Below are positions 17,445 through 26,272 of a stretch of DNA of 64,000 nucleotides, piece after piece; positions within the stretch are counted from its first letter, which is position 1; every line of letters starts with the position of its first letter. The stretch spans positions 124,001 through 188,000 of the forward strand of contig NZ_JAJQJH010000002.1 in assembly GCF_029544075.1 (NCBI RefSeq), read 5' to 3'. The stretch comes from Chromohalobacter canadensis. GTDB taxonomy: Bacteria; Pseudomonadota; Gammaproteobacteria; Pseudomonadales; Halomonadaceae. The position numbers and the translations under genes were made by a program. A model generated the notes under the pieces. That model did no database searches. It was not told the origin of the DNA and saw nothing but the letters and a program-made list of their open reading frames with translations.

Positions 17445-18959
17445 ATGCACACTCGCGTCACCCTGCACCGCGACTTCGTCATCAGCGAGATCGATGACCG
17501 CCTCTACGGCGCCTTTCTCGAACACATGGGCCGGGCGATCTATAGCGGCATCTACGAACCGGGCCATCCCGAAGCGGACGACAACGGCTTTCGCCGCGAT
17601 GTACTCGACATGGTCAAGGAGCTAGCGCCGCCCATCGTGCGCTATCCGGGGGGTAACTTCGTCTCCGCCTACAATTGGGAAGACGGCATCGGTCCGCGCG
17701 AGGAGCGCCCGGTACGGCTCGACCTGGCCTGGCACAGTCGCGAATCTAACCAGATAGGTATCCACGAGTTCGCCGACTGGTGCGAGCTGGCCGGCATCGA
17801 CATGATGCTGGCGGTCAATCTCGGCTCGCGCGGCATCGACGCTGCCCGCAACTTCCTCGAATACGTCAACCACCCTGAGGGCAGTGCCTGGAGCGACCTG
17901 CGGATTCACAACGGCCGCCAGGAACCATGGAACGTCAAGCTCTGGTGTCTGGGCAACGAGATGGACGGCCCCTGGCAGGTCGGTCACAAGAACGCCGACG
18001 AATACGGCCATCTCGCCAACGAGACCGGCAAGGCTCTAAAAGCCTACGACAGTAGCCTCGAACTGGTCGCCTGCGGCTCCTCCAACCCTGACATGGCCAG
18101 CTACCCCGAGTGGGAAGCCACCGTGCTCGACCACTGCTACGAGACGGTCGACTACATCTCGCTGCACATGTACTTCACCAACTATGCCGACGACCTGGGT
18201 AGCTACCTGGCACTCAGCGAGAAACTCGATCGCTACATCGGATCGATCGGCGGGGTCATCGACTACATCAAGGCCAAGAAGCGTTCCACCAAGGACGTGC
18301 ACATCTGCTTCGACGAGTGGAACGTCTGGTATCACAGCACCGAGCGCGACAAGCGCATCCTGCAGGGCAACGACTGGCCCTTCGCACCGGCAATACTCGA
18401 GGACGCCTACAACGTTGAGGACGCCCTGCTGATCGGCTGCGTGCTCAACACCTTCATCCGTCGCTCCGACCGCGTGCGCATCGCCTGCATCGCGCAGTTG
18501 GTCAACGTCATCGCCCCGATCATGACCGAGAGCGGCGGAAATGCCTGGCGCCAGACGATTTTCTACCCGCTGTATTTCGCCTCCCGCTTCGGCCGTGGCA
18601 AGGCCTTGCGATTGGCTGTCGACAGCCCGACCTACGCGGTCGACGAACTCGGCGATATCCCCTATCTCGACGTGTCCGCCGTGCACGACGACGCGCAGGG
18701 AACCATCGCCCTGTTCATCGTCAACCGCCATCCCGACGAGGCACTCGACCTCGGGGTCGATCTGGGCGGCTTCACGGCCTGCCAGCTCAAGGAGCACCAA
18801 ACCATCGATTATCCCGACATGAAAGCGGCCAATACCGCCGAGCAACCCGGCAATGTACGCCCCACCCAAGGTCAGGGCCTGGACGTTGACGGCAATACGC
18901 TAAAGGGGACGATCGCACCGCTGAGCTATCACATGGTGCGTTTGGACGTGCACGACTGA
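17445..18959 (+). CDS. abfA: GH51 alpha-L-arabinofuranosidase, intracellular
   Basis: This 504-residue protein matches GH51: YGAFLEHMGRAIYSGIYEP, RYPGGNFVSAYNWEDGIGP, acid/base Glu172 in LGNEMDG and nucleophile Glu291 in CFDEWNVWYH, close to the positions in the Geobacillus enzyme (175 and 294). A C-terminal beta domain follows the barrel. There is no signal peptide, so it hydrolyses short arabinosides imported by the adjacent GPH symporter. AAGGAG precedes the ATG. Genes for L-arabinose breakdown are not in this window, so the released arabinose must be used by genes elsewhere. Confidence 0.92.
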   Translation: MHTRVTLHRDFVISEIDDRLYGAFLEHMGRAIYSGIYEPGHPEADDNGFRRDVLDMVKELAPPIVRYPGGNFVSAYNWEDGIGPREERPVRLDLAWHSRESNQIGIHEFADWCELAGIDMMLAVNLGSRGIDAARNFLEYVNHPEGSAWSDLRIHNGRQEPWNVKLWCLGNEMDGPWQVGHKNADEYGHLANETGKALKAYDSSLELVACGSSNPDMASYPEWEATVLDHCYETVDYISLHMYFTNYADDLGSYLALSEKLDRYIGSIGGVIDYIKAKKRSTKDVHICFDEWNVWYHSTERDKRILQGNDWPFAPAILEDAYNVEDALLIGCVLNTFIRRSDRVRIACIAQLVNVIAPIMTESGGNAWRQTIFYPLYFASRFGRGKALRLAVDSPTYAVDELGDIPYLDVSAVHDDAQGTIALFIVNRHPDEALDLGVDLGGFTACQLKEHQTIDYPDMKAANTAEQPGNVRPTQGQGLDVDGNTLKGTIAPLSYHMVRLDVHD

Positions 18960-18986
18960 AGTCAGAGCACTAGTGCTCCTCGCGTT

Positions 18987-19013
18987 GGGCCAATGGCGTG
19001 TTGCCATTGGCCC
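18987..19013. terminator. Hairpin between convergent abfA and etfA
   Basis: A perfect 11-bp stem (18987-18997 with 19003-19013) and 5-base loop lie between two convergent genes. No strong T-run follows, so termination may be weak or depend on another factor. Confidence 0.55.
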
Positions 19014-19051
19014 CAGGGCTTCGTCTCGAAAGCCACCTTGCGGCATGGAGT

Positions 19052-19990
19052 TCAGGCCCTGATTTGACGCTCGAGCTCGGGTAATACCTCGAACAGATCT
19101 CCGACCAGTCCATAATCGGCGACCTGGAAGATCGGCGCCTCCTCATCGTTATTGATCGCCACGATCACACGGGAATCCTTCATCCCCGCCAAGTGCTGAA
19201 TGGCACCACTGATGCCGACGGCAATATAGAGATCCGGCGCCACGACCTTTCCAGTCTGTCCCACTTGCATGTCGTTGGAAACGTAACCGGCATCCACCGC
19301 AGCACGCGAAGCGCCAATCGCCGCGCCAAGCGTTTCTGCCACACCGTCGAGCAGCTTGAAGTTCTCGGCACTGCCCAGCCCACGCCCACCGGACACGACC
19401 GCTCGGGCACTGCCCAACTCCGGCCCTTGACTGGTGGCGCGTGCGTCGCTGACGAAGGTGGAACGTGGATTATCAACGGCGGTCGCCAAGGGTTTGATCT
19501 CTGCGTTGCCATTGCTCCCGAAACCGACAGCCTCGAAGGCACTCGTTCGAACCGTTACGACCTTGAGCGGGGCGCTGTTGCTGACCGTGGCAATCGCACC
19601 GCCGGCATAGATGGGCCGTTTGAAGGTATCGGCCGACTCGACGGCGATGATATCGGAGACTTGCGGAACGCCATTGAGCGCTGCGACACGGGGCAGAATA
19701 TTCTTGCCCGTCGTGGAGGAACCCGCCAGCAGATGGGTGTAGTCGGCGACCAGGGAAACGATCAACTCGGCCATCGGCTCGGCCAGCTGGTGGGCATACG
19801 CCACATGATCTGCTATCAGCACCGTTCGCACGCCGTCCAGGCTAGCGGCCGCTTCAGCCACGGCCTCGACCCGTTCACCAGCAACGAGAATGTCGATGTC
19901 TGCCCCCATCCGTTGGGCCGCGTTGACCACATGGGCGGTTGCGTCGGCCAGTGTATTGTCGTGATGGTCCGCTACGATCAGGATGCTCAT
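19052..19990 (-). CDS. etfA: Electron transfer flavoprotein alpha subunit
   Basis: This 312-residue protein has an N-terminal alpha/beta domain and the C-terminal FAD domain with [55 protein letters not shown] and [26 protein letters not shown] takes electrons from flavin dehydrogenases and passes them to ETF-ubiquinone oxidoreductase. The ATG overlaps the etfB stop by four bases, so the subunits are coupled. The operon starts with a PutP-like symporter, and a demethylase of the type that uses ETF lies 4 kb away, so this may be a dedicated ETF for that enzyme. Confidence 0.93.
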   Translation of the reverse strand: MSILIVADHHDNTLADATAHVVNAAQRMGADIDILVAGERVEAVAEAAASLDGVRTVLIADHVAYAHQLAEPMAELIVSLVADYTHLLAGSSTTGKNILPRVAALNGVPQVSDIIAVESADTFKRPIYAGGAIATVSNSAPLKVVTVRTSAFEAVGFGSNGNAEIKPLATAVDNPRSTFVSDARATSQGPELGSARAVVSGGRGLGSAENFKLLDGVAETLGAAIGASRAAVDAGYVSNDMQVGQTGKVVAPDLYIAVGISGAIQHLAGMKDSRVIVAINNDEEAPIFQVADYGLVGDLFEVLPELERQIRA

Positions 19991-20739
19991 GAAATCACCT
20001 TCGCTTCGTTTTTCAGCTTGTTCACCAACTCGCTGACCGAGTCGACCTTGACCCCGCCCTGGCGCTGCGCGGGTGTCTCGACACGCATGAGTGTGAGATA
20101 GGACGCGCGTTCGATACCCAGCTCCTCGAGCTTGCGAGTGTCGATGGGCTTTTTCTTGGCCTTCATGATGTCAGGGAGGCGAGCATGACGAGGCTCGTTC
20201 AGGCGCAGGTCCGTGGTGATCACCGCCGGTAGGCGCAACGCTAGCGTCTCATGGCCGCCATCGACTTCACGGGTCACCGTGACCTGCTCGCCTTCCACTG
20301 CCAGTTCCGAGGCGAAGGTGCCCTGCCCCATGCCGGTCAGTGCGGCCAGCATCTGGCCCGTCTGATTGTTGTCGCTGTCGATGGCCTGCTTACCGAGAAT
20401 CACCAGGCCCGGCTGTTCCTCTTCGACGATGCCGGCCATGACGCGCGCGACATCCAGCGAGTCGACCTGCTCCTCACTCTGGCCATGGATAGCCCGATCA
20501 ACGCCGAGCGCCAGCGCGGTGCGTAGCTGCTCCTGAGCGCCCTTGGGACCGATACTCACGGCGACCACCTCGGTGGCAATGCCTTTCTCCTTACACCGAA
20601 TCGCTTCTTCAACGGCGATTTCGCAGAAGGGATTCATGGCCATTTTGGTGTTGCTCAGATCCACATCCGTGTTGTCCGAGCGCACTTTGACCTGAACGTT
20701 GTAATCGATGACACGCTTGACGCCGACGAGAATTTTCAT
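19987..20739 (-). CDS. etfB: Electron transfer flavoprotein beta subunit
   Basis: This 250-residue protein shows the ETF-beta core: MKILVGVKRVIDYN, NPFCEIAVEEAIRCKEKG and the AMP-binding segment LVILGKQAIDSDNNQTGQMLAALTG. The 3' part includes RLPAVITTDLRLNEPRHARLPDIMKAKKKPID, the recognition loop that contacts partner dehydrogenases. Strong GGAGG precedes the ATG, which also overlaps the stop of the symporter gene. It forms a symporter-etfB-etfA operon. The pairing of a transporter with an ETF points to one imported substrate oxidised by a flavin dehydrogenase. Confidence 0.93.
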   Translation of the reverse strand: MKILVGVKRVIDYNVQVKVRSDNTDVDLSNTKMAMNPFCEIAVEEAIRCKEKGIATEVVAVSIGPKGAQEQLRTALALGVDRAIHGQSEEQVDSLDVARVMAGIVEEEQPGLVILGKQAIDSDNNQTGQMLAALTGMGQGTFASELAVEGEQVTVTREVDGGHETLALRLPAVITTDLRLNEPRHARLPDIMKAKKKPIDTRKLEELGIERASYLTLMRVETPAQRQGGVKVDSVSELVNKLKNEAKVIS

Positions 20740-22247
20740 GCATGAGCCTCCTGTTGTTTTTCCTGAAGTTCGTGCTGCATTTCATCGAATTGGCGTGAAA
20801 CCGAGGCAAGCGGAGCTGCTGTCATCAACGACACCAAGACGATGGATATCAGAGAGAACGCGAAGCCGGGAACAATTTCGTAAAGGTCGAAAATCCCACC
20901 TGACAACCAGGACCAGACGATGACGGTGACGCCACCAACGACGATGCCCGACAGCGCGCCCCACTGATTCATGCGCTTCCAATACAAAGAGAGAATCAGC
21001 GTCGGGCCAAAACAAGCGCCAAAACCGGCCCAGGCATAGGACACCAACGCCAGGACGTCCGAGTCGGGGGCCAGTGCCAGCATCAGTGCTATCGCGGAGA
21101 CGCCGAGTACGGCCAACCGCCCCACGAGCATCAGTTCCTTTTGGGTGGCATGCTTACGAAATACGGCCTTGTAGATGTCATCGGCGATCGTCGAGGAACA
21201 GATCAATAGCTGCGAATCCGCCGTCGACATGACCGCGGCCAGAATGGCAGTCAACAACACACTGGCGATGATCGGGTTGAACAGCATGTCGACCATGAAC
21301 ATGAAAATGCGCTCATGATCATCGATACCGTCAGGGAAAAAGCCATGTCCCAACACACCGATCGATAAGGCGCATACCAGGCCAATGGCAGTCCAGGAGA
21401 CTGCCACGCGGCGGGCAAAGGGGATGTTGCGATGGTCGTTGATGCCGGCAAAGCGCGCCAGCGCATGGGGTTGGCCGAAGTAGCCCAACCCCCAGGCCAA
21501 CGAGCTGGCGATCGCAATCCAGGTCAGACGCTCGCCACTGGCGGCATCGGTAAACCACTGCAAGAGATACGGGGATGCATCCCGCACCGATGCCACCGAC
21601 GCATCGACTCCCCCCAACTCCGTGATCGCCGCTACCGGTACCGCGACCAGCGCGAATAGCATCATGATGCCCTGCAAAACATCGGTCCAGGACACGGCCA
21701 GATAACCACCGAAGAAGGTGTATGAAACGATGGCGAGCACCCCCAGCACCACCGCGAGCTCATAATTCATGCCGAAGACGGTATTGAGCAATTTGCCGCC
21801 AGCGACCAGTCCCGAACTGGTATAGAAGAGATAGAACACAATGATGAATAGCGAAGCGACCAGCCGTAATCCCTGGGTATGCTGCTGAAATCGCTCGGCT
21901 AGAAACTCGGGAATCGTCAGCGAGTTGTTGGCCACGAAACTGTAGACGCGCAGTCGCTGCGCGACGATCAGCCAATTCAAGAGCGAGCCGGTTAGCAGAC
22001 CGGCAGCAATCCAGAACGAAGACATGCCCGAGAGATAAGCAGCACCGGGCATGGCGACCATCAACCAGCCGGACATTTCAGATGCCCCGGTCGAAATGGC
22101 AGTCGCAAAGGGGCCCAGCGAACGGCCGCCCAGTACGTAATCGGAAAAGTCGGAGGACCTTCTCCAGGCGACGATGCCGATAATGAACATCGCCACGAAA
22201 TAGAGGGCAAAGGTCGCGATAACGACCGTATTATTGTTATCTAGCAT
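20736..22247 (-). CDS. PutP-like sodium:solute symporter (proline-type)
   Basis: This 503-residue protein of about 13 membrane helices is a sodium:solute symporter of the PutP branch: SDYVLGGRSLGPFATAIS, GASEMSGWLMVAMPGAAY, YTFFGGYLAVSWTDVLQG and TADSQLLICSSTIADD. The conserved positions match the Na+/proline symporter, but the operon partners are EtfBA, not PutA. The ATG follows AAGGAGAAC. Within the island of imino-acid genes it more likely imports proline, N-methylproline or a hydroxylated relative than an unrelated solute. The exact substrate is not visible. Confidence 0.87.
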   Translation of the reverse strand: MLDNNNTVVIATFALYFVAMFIIGIVAWRRSSDFSDYVLGGRSLGPFATAISTGASEMSGWLMVAMPGAAYLSGMSSFWIAAGLLTGSLLNWLIVAQRLRVYSFVANNSLTIPEFLAERFQQHTQGLRLVASLFIIVFYLFYTSSGLVAGGKLLNTVFGMNYELAVVLGVLAIVSYTFFGGYLAVSWTDVLQGIMMLFALVAVPVAAITELGGVDASVASVRDASPYLLQWFTDAASGERLTWIAIASSLAWGLGYFGQPHALARFAGINDHRNIPFARRVAVSWTAIGLVCALSIGVLGHGFFPDGIDDHERIFMFMVDMLFNPIIASVLLTAILAAVMSTADSQLLICSSTIADDIYKAVFRKHATQKELMLVGRLAVLGVSAIALMLALAPDSDVLALVSYAWAGFGACFGPTLILSLYWKRMNQWGALSGIVVGGVTVIVWSWLSGGIFDLYEIVPGFAFSLISIVLVSLMTAAPLASVSRQFDEMQHELQEKQQEAHA

Positions 22248-22549
22248 CAGCGTTCTCCTTATTTAAGGCAAAAGCCGGCCTGGCAGTGCCATGGCACCGC
22301 AATAGTTGTTGTTACTGTTTGAGTATGATCAACGCTGTGCTGATGGCTCAGTCGCTGATCAAGGCAATGGCTACGCGGATCGTCGTCTGGGACGCAAACC
22401 GGGGAGAATGGTTGTTGCTGATACGGGCTTTCCAAGCAGGAGGGGGGATTTTCGAGCCCCGCCAGGAGAGGGAAGTACGGTATTGTTATCGGGTTTCATA
22501 CTCTCTTCCTTTTATGGTGTTGTTGAAGAAATATCGTTAGTCGGACAAC
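22248..22549. other. 302-base non-coding stretch upstream of the PutP-like gene
   Basis: I see no conserved coding sequence, tRNA or clear hairpin here. It should carry the promoter of the minus-strand symporter operon and the 3' end of the proC-like unit. Confidence 0.4.
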
Positions 22550-23344
22550 TCAGCCAGGCGTATGCCTAGCGGCGTCATGGGCTACATCCAGCCCACGATG
22601 AACGGCCTGTCTAAAACCACCTTGAAGCATGGCATTCAGGCCTTCGGTGGTTGTGCCACCGTAATCGAGAAACCTTTTGACCAGTTCACTGGGAGGGGCG
22701 GCGTTCTCCAGCATCAGTTGGCTGGCGCCCGATAGGGTATGTAGCACGCTGCGCCGGGCAGTCGCTTCTGTCATTCCCTGAGCCACGGCATGACTGATCA
22801 GCGCGTCCGCCAAGAGCGCCGGAAAAGCCGGACCGCTACCGGTCAGGGCTGTCAGGTAATCGATGTGGGGTTCATCTTCGAACTCATCGCATGGCCCGCA
22901 GCTCGACAGCAACCGATGGACCCAACTGCGCTCGACCTGGTCGACGCCAGGCGTGGCATACCAGGGCGTATAGGAGTGCCCGATGGCAGCAGCGGCATTG
23001 GGCATCGCGCGCACGATACGCTGGCTGCCGGTGGCCTGGCTCAGCGTGGTGACCGGTACCTTGGCCATCAACGAAATCACCAACCGCTTCTCGAGCAAGA
23101 GATTCAACTCGGCAAACTGCTCGGGCCTTACCGATACGACGACGACATCGGCTAACGCAAGGAGCGCCTCGGCGCTGTCGACGCAAGTGACATCCGGCCA
23201 CTCGTCGTAGTGATAACCCGAGCGGCTAGCCGTCACGACAAGTTGCTCGGGGCCAATCAAACCACTGGTCAGTGCCGCGCGGCCCAGCGCGCTACCCAGC
23301 CAACCATTACCGCCGAGGATGCCGAGCGTCGGTGTCTGCTTCAT
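22550..23344 (-). CDS. Pyrroline-5-carboxylate reductase-like protein
   Basis: This 264-residue protein has a ProC Rossmann fold (LGILGGNGWLGSALGRAAL) and the C-terminal dimer domain signature YLTALTGSGPAFPALLADALISHAVAQGM, ending TTTEGLNAMLQGGFRQAV. P5C reductases make proline with NADPH. Here the gene is coupled to a TetR gene (38-base overlap with its 3' end) inside a catabolic island, so a different cyclic imine may be the substrate. An essential biosynthetic proC would usually be elsewhere. The glycine motif is GGNGWLG, slightly unusual for ProC, which normally reads GxGNMA. Confidence 0.8.
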   Translation of the reverse strand: MKQTPTLGILGGNGWLGSALGRAALTSGLIGPEQLVVTASRSGYHYDEWPDVTCVDSAEALLALADVVVVSVRPEQFAELNLLLEKRLVISLMAKVPVTTLSQATGSQRIVRAMPNAAAAIGHSYTPWYATPGVDQVERSWVHRLLSSCGPCDEFEDEPHIDYLTALTGSGPAFPALLADALISHAVAQGMTEATARRSVLHTLSGASQLMLENAAPPSELVKRFLDYGGTTTEGLNAMLQGGFRQAVHRGLDVAHDAARHTPG

Positions 23345-23996
23345 GAATCATCTCCTGTTGGACAGCCGCCAGCTCCTCGGCTGGGAACCGGGCTGTATGC
23401 CGTGCGGCAAAACGCTCCAAGTCCGCGGGTGTGCAGGGTTGTCCGGTAAAGATATCGACATACTGGGCCACACGCCGGATACGCGTGTCCTTGCTCTCTT
23501 GGGTATGCATCGAGATATAGCCGATCTGGAGCAAGTAAACGGTCCTGGCCCGGGTATCGGCTTCAGAGGCTTCGTAGCCGTAGCGGATAAACATGGCTTG
23601 CAAGGCTTCAAGGCGCTGTTCATCGGCGCGGCGGACCCGCTCGGAGACGGCGTCCTCTTGCAAGCTCCAACTTCTAACGGCGTATTCGAATTCCGAGTCG
23701 AAGAGCGCTGGGTCGAACCAGCAGTCGAAAACGTTCAGCATCGCCTCGACGATCGAGGAGGCATACTTTTCGGTCTGCAGCACCAGCGCTTGGGTATTTT
23801 GGCGTTCCCAGCGGTCCAGCAGTGCGCCAAGCACTTCTCCACGGTCCCTGAATAACCAGTAGAAACTGGTGCGCGACGTTCCCAGCTTCTTGGCCAGCGG
23901 CACAATCTTGACGGCGCTGACACCGGAGGTGATCAACAAGTCGTACGCCGCATCGATCCAGGCAATCTGGTTAATAGTGGGACGGTCGTTTTTCAC
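23307..23996 (-). CDS. TetR-family regulator of the imino-acid island
   Basis: This 229-residue protein has a TetR helix-turn-helix in residues about 10-55 (WIDAAYDLLITSGVSAVKIVPLAKKLGTSRTSFYWLFRDRGEVL) and a helical ligand domain. It diverges from the demethylase gene across a 145-base gap that holds two TGTACA dyads 31 bases apart. Its 3' end overlaps the proC-like gene, so both are one unit. It probably represses the demethylase operon and itself, with the inducer an imino acid. The ligand is inferred. Confidence 0.85.
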   Translation of the reverse strand: MKNDRPTINQIAWIDAAYDLLITSGVSAVKIVPLAKKLGTSRTSFYWLFRDRGEVLGALLDRWERQNTQALVLQTEKYASSIVEAMLNVFDCWFDPALFDSEFEYAVRSWSLQEDAVSERVRRADEQRLEALQAMFIRYGYEASEADTRARTVYLLQIGYISMHTQESKDTRIRRVAQYVDIFTGQPCTPADLERFAARHTARFPAEELAAVQQEMIHEADTDARHPRR

Positions 23997-24057
23997 GCAA
24001 CTTCCTCAGGTAATGGACACGACGATGATGATATCAAAAAGCGACTTGTCGGCTTTA

Positions 24058-24094
24058 TGTACACCGCTGTCTTCATTATTGACAAAGATGTACA
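24058..24094. promoter_or_regulatory. Pair of TGTACA dyads between tetR and the demethylase gene
   Basis: TGTACA occurs at 24058-24063 and again at 24089-24094, a spacing of 31 bases, close to three helical turns. Each copy sits in a similar setting (ATGTACA followed by c/gCG). This is a candidate TetR binding region controlling both directions. Confidence 0.5.
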
Positions 24095-24141
24095 GCGAAG
24101 ACTAGCTTGTGTCAACACCAAAACAAAAAGGCCTTCCCATC

Positions 24142-26178
24142 ATGAAAAACGATCCGTTGCTACAACCTCTACAACTCAAGCATCTGACGCTAAAAAACCG
24201 AGTCATGCTGACCTCGCATGAACCTGCCTACCCGGAAGACGGTATGCCCAAGGAGCTTTACAGGGCCTATCACGTCGAACGCGCCAAGGCGGGTGTGGCG
24301 CTCACCATGACGGCGGGATCCGCTGCGGTATCCAGAGATAGCCCGCCCGTTTTCAACAATATTCTTGCTTACAAGGATGAAGTGGTGCCGTGGATGCGCG
24401 ATCTGAGCGACGCCTGCCACGAGCACGGTACTGCGGTCATGATTCAGCTAACCCACCTGGGCCGCCGGACTCGCTGGGACAAGGGCGACTGGCTGCCGGT
24501 CATCTCGGCGTCTCACCACCGCGAGGCCTCCCACCGCGCCTATCCCAAGAAGGCGGAGCTCTGGGATATTGAGCGACTCATCAAGGATTACACCGACGCT
24601 GCCGAACGCATGTATGCCGCTGGCCTGGATGGCCTTGAGATCCAGGCCTACGGACACCTGATGGATCAGTTCTGGTCGCCGCTGACCAATGAGCTCGATG
24701 GCCCCTACGGGGGTAGCCTGGAAAATCGACTTCGCTTCACTCTTGAGGTGTTTCAAAGCATCCGTGAACGGGTAGGCGATAAGTTCCTGCTAGGGGTGCG
24801 CTACACCGGCGATGAATGCTTGCCCGGGGGCTTCGATGCACGCGACGGCATGGCGATCTCGCACCGGCTGAAGGACAGCGGCCTGGTGGATTTCCTCAAC
24901 GTCGTGAAGGGCCATATCGATACCGACCCCGGCCTGACTGATGTCATTCCGATCCAGGGCATGCCCAGCGCACCGCACCTGGATTTCGCTGGTGACATCA
25001 AGCGTGAAGTCGACTTCCCCACCTTCCACGGCGCCAAGATCCAGGATGTCGCCACAGCACGGCACGCCATCGCCTCCGGCAAGGTCGACATGGTCGGCAT
25101 GACACGCGCCCATATGGCAGACCCCCACCTGATGAAGAAGGTCATGGAGGGACGCGAAGAGGAGATCCGCCCCTGCGTTGGCGCCAACTACTGTCTCGAC
25201 CGCATCTATCAAGGCGGAGCGGCCTACTGCATCCATAACGCGGCCACCGGCCGCGAAACCACCATGCCGCACACCATCCCACCGGCCGATACCCAGCGTA
25301 AGGTCGTGGTGATCGGCACCGGGCCTGGCGGTCTGGAGGCAGCGCGAGTGGCTGCCGAGCGCGGACACGAAGTCGTGGTGCTCGAAGCCGCCGATGCCCC
25401 GGGCGGCCAGATCCGCCTGACGGCACAAAGCGAGCGTCGCCGCGAGATGATGGGGATCATCGACTGGCGCGTTGAGCGCTGCCAAGCCATGGGCGTCGCC
25501 TTCCAGTACAACGTGTTCGCGGAGCAGGACGAAGTGCTCGCCGAATCGCCCAATGTCGTCATCGTGGCGACCGGTGGGCTGCCCAACGAGCAGGCGCTTG
25601 ATGAAGGCAACGAATTGGCCATCACGGGATGGGATATCCTCTCTGGCCACGTCAAGCCGGGCAGCAATGTCCTCGTCTATGACGACGCCGGTGACCATAC
25701 AGCCTTGCAGGCGGCAGAGATCATTGCCAAGGCGGGCGGTAAAGTGGAGTACATGACCGCCGATCGCGCACTGGCGCCGGAGGTCATGGCCATGAACCTG
25801 GTGCCGTATATGCGCTCTCTCCAGCAGCTGGACGTGACATTCACGCCGACTTTTCGCCTGACCGGCATTCGCCGCGACGAGGGCGGCCTGGTGGCCTCGG
25901 TCAACAGTGACTACACCGACGTCCAGCGGGAACGGCGCGTGGACCAGGTAGTGGTCAATTTCGGCACCTTGCCGATGGAAGATCTCTACGAGGAACTGAA
26001 ACCGTTATCGAGCAACCAGGGCGCGGTCAATTATGACAAGCTGATCGTCGGCACTCCTCAAGCGCTCAATACCAATGAAGAGGGCACATTCCAACTGTTC
26101 AGAATCGGTGACGCGATTTCCCAGCGAAATACGCATGCTGCCATCTACGATGCCCTCAGACTGGTCAAGGATCTTTGA
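24142..26178 (+). CDS. DgcA/N-methylproline-demethylase-type flavoprotein
   Basis: This 678-residue protein has an FMN TIM barrel of the old-yellow-enzyme/trimethylamine-dehydrogenase type (LQPLQLKHLTLKNRVMLTSHEP; the acid/histidine region near residue 170, EIQAYGHLMDQFWSPLTNELDGPYGG), then an iron-sulfur segment, then an FAD/NAD domain (KVVVIGTGPGGLEAARVAAERGHEVVVLEAADAPGG). The closest known jobs are oxidative demethylation of dimethylglycine (DgcA) or N-methylproline (StcD/HpbA type). The iron-sulfur motif reads CVGANYC...C, with Ala where trimethylamine dehydrogenase has its second Cys. No DgcB-like partner is adjacent. A GTG at 24109 is an alternative start. EtfBA nearby could accept the electrons. 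Confidence 0.82.
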   Translation: MKNDPLLQPLQLKHLTLKNRVMLTSHEPAYPEDGMPKELYRAYHVERAKAGVALTMTAGSAAVSRDSPPVFNNILAYKDEVVPWMRDLSDACHEHGTAVMIQLTHLGRRTRWDKGDWLPVISASHHREASHRAYPKKAELWDIERLIKDYTDAAERMYAAGLDGLEIQAYGHLMDQFWSPLTNELDGPYGGSLENRLRFTLEVFQSIRERVGDKFLLGVRYTGDECLPGGFDARDGMAISHRLKDSGLVDFLNVVKGHIDTDPGLTDVIPIQGMPSAPHLDFAGDIKREVDFPTFHGAKIQDVATARHAIASGKVDMVGMTRAHMADPHLMKKVMEGREEEIRPCVGANYCLDRIYQGGAAYCIHNAATGRETTMPHTIPPADTQRKVVVIGTGPGGLEAARVAAERGHEVVVLEAADAPGGQIRLTAQSERRREMMGIIDWRVERCQAMGVAFQYNVFAEQDEVLAESPNVVIVATGGLPNEQALDEGNELAITGWDILSGHVKPGSNVLVYDDAGDHTALQAAEIIAKAGGKVEYMTADRALAPEVMAMNLVPYMRSLQQLDVTFTPTFRLTGIRRDEGGLVASVNSDYTDVQRERRVDQVVVNFGTLPMEDLYEELKPLSSNQGAVNYDKLIVGTPQALNTNEEGTFQLFRIGDAISQRNTHAAIYDALRLVKDL

Positions 26179-26216
26179 GACACAGCGCCGTTAGACGCCT
26201 TTCACCAATACGCCGA

Positions 26217-26250
26217 GCCGCCAGGCCACGTTTCAGAGTGGCTTGGCGGC
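26217..26250 (+). terminator. Hairpin between the demethylase and the reductase genes
   Basis: A 13-bp stem with one mismatch (26217-26229 and 26238-26250) and an 8-base loop lies in the 94-base gap. No T-run follows. It may be an attenuating or processing hairpin lowering expression of the downstream genes. Confidence 0.45.
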
Positions 26251-26272
26251 GCTTATGAGGAGTTCAAGTTTC

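Noticed and set aside
22286-22569. Short frames in the gap before the PutP-like gene
   Set aside because: No ribosome site, no recognisable family and no hairpin; treated as non-coding.
24790-25698. 302-codon frame opposite the demethylase gene
   Set aside because: The sequence is His/Asp-rich with no motif and comes from the complement of a conserved gene.
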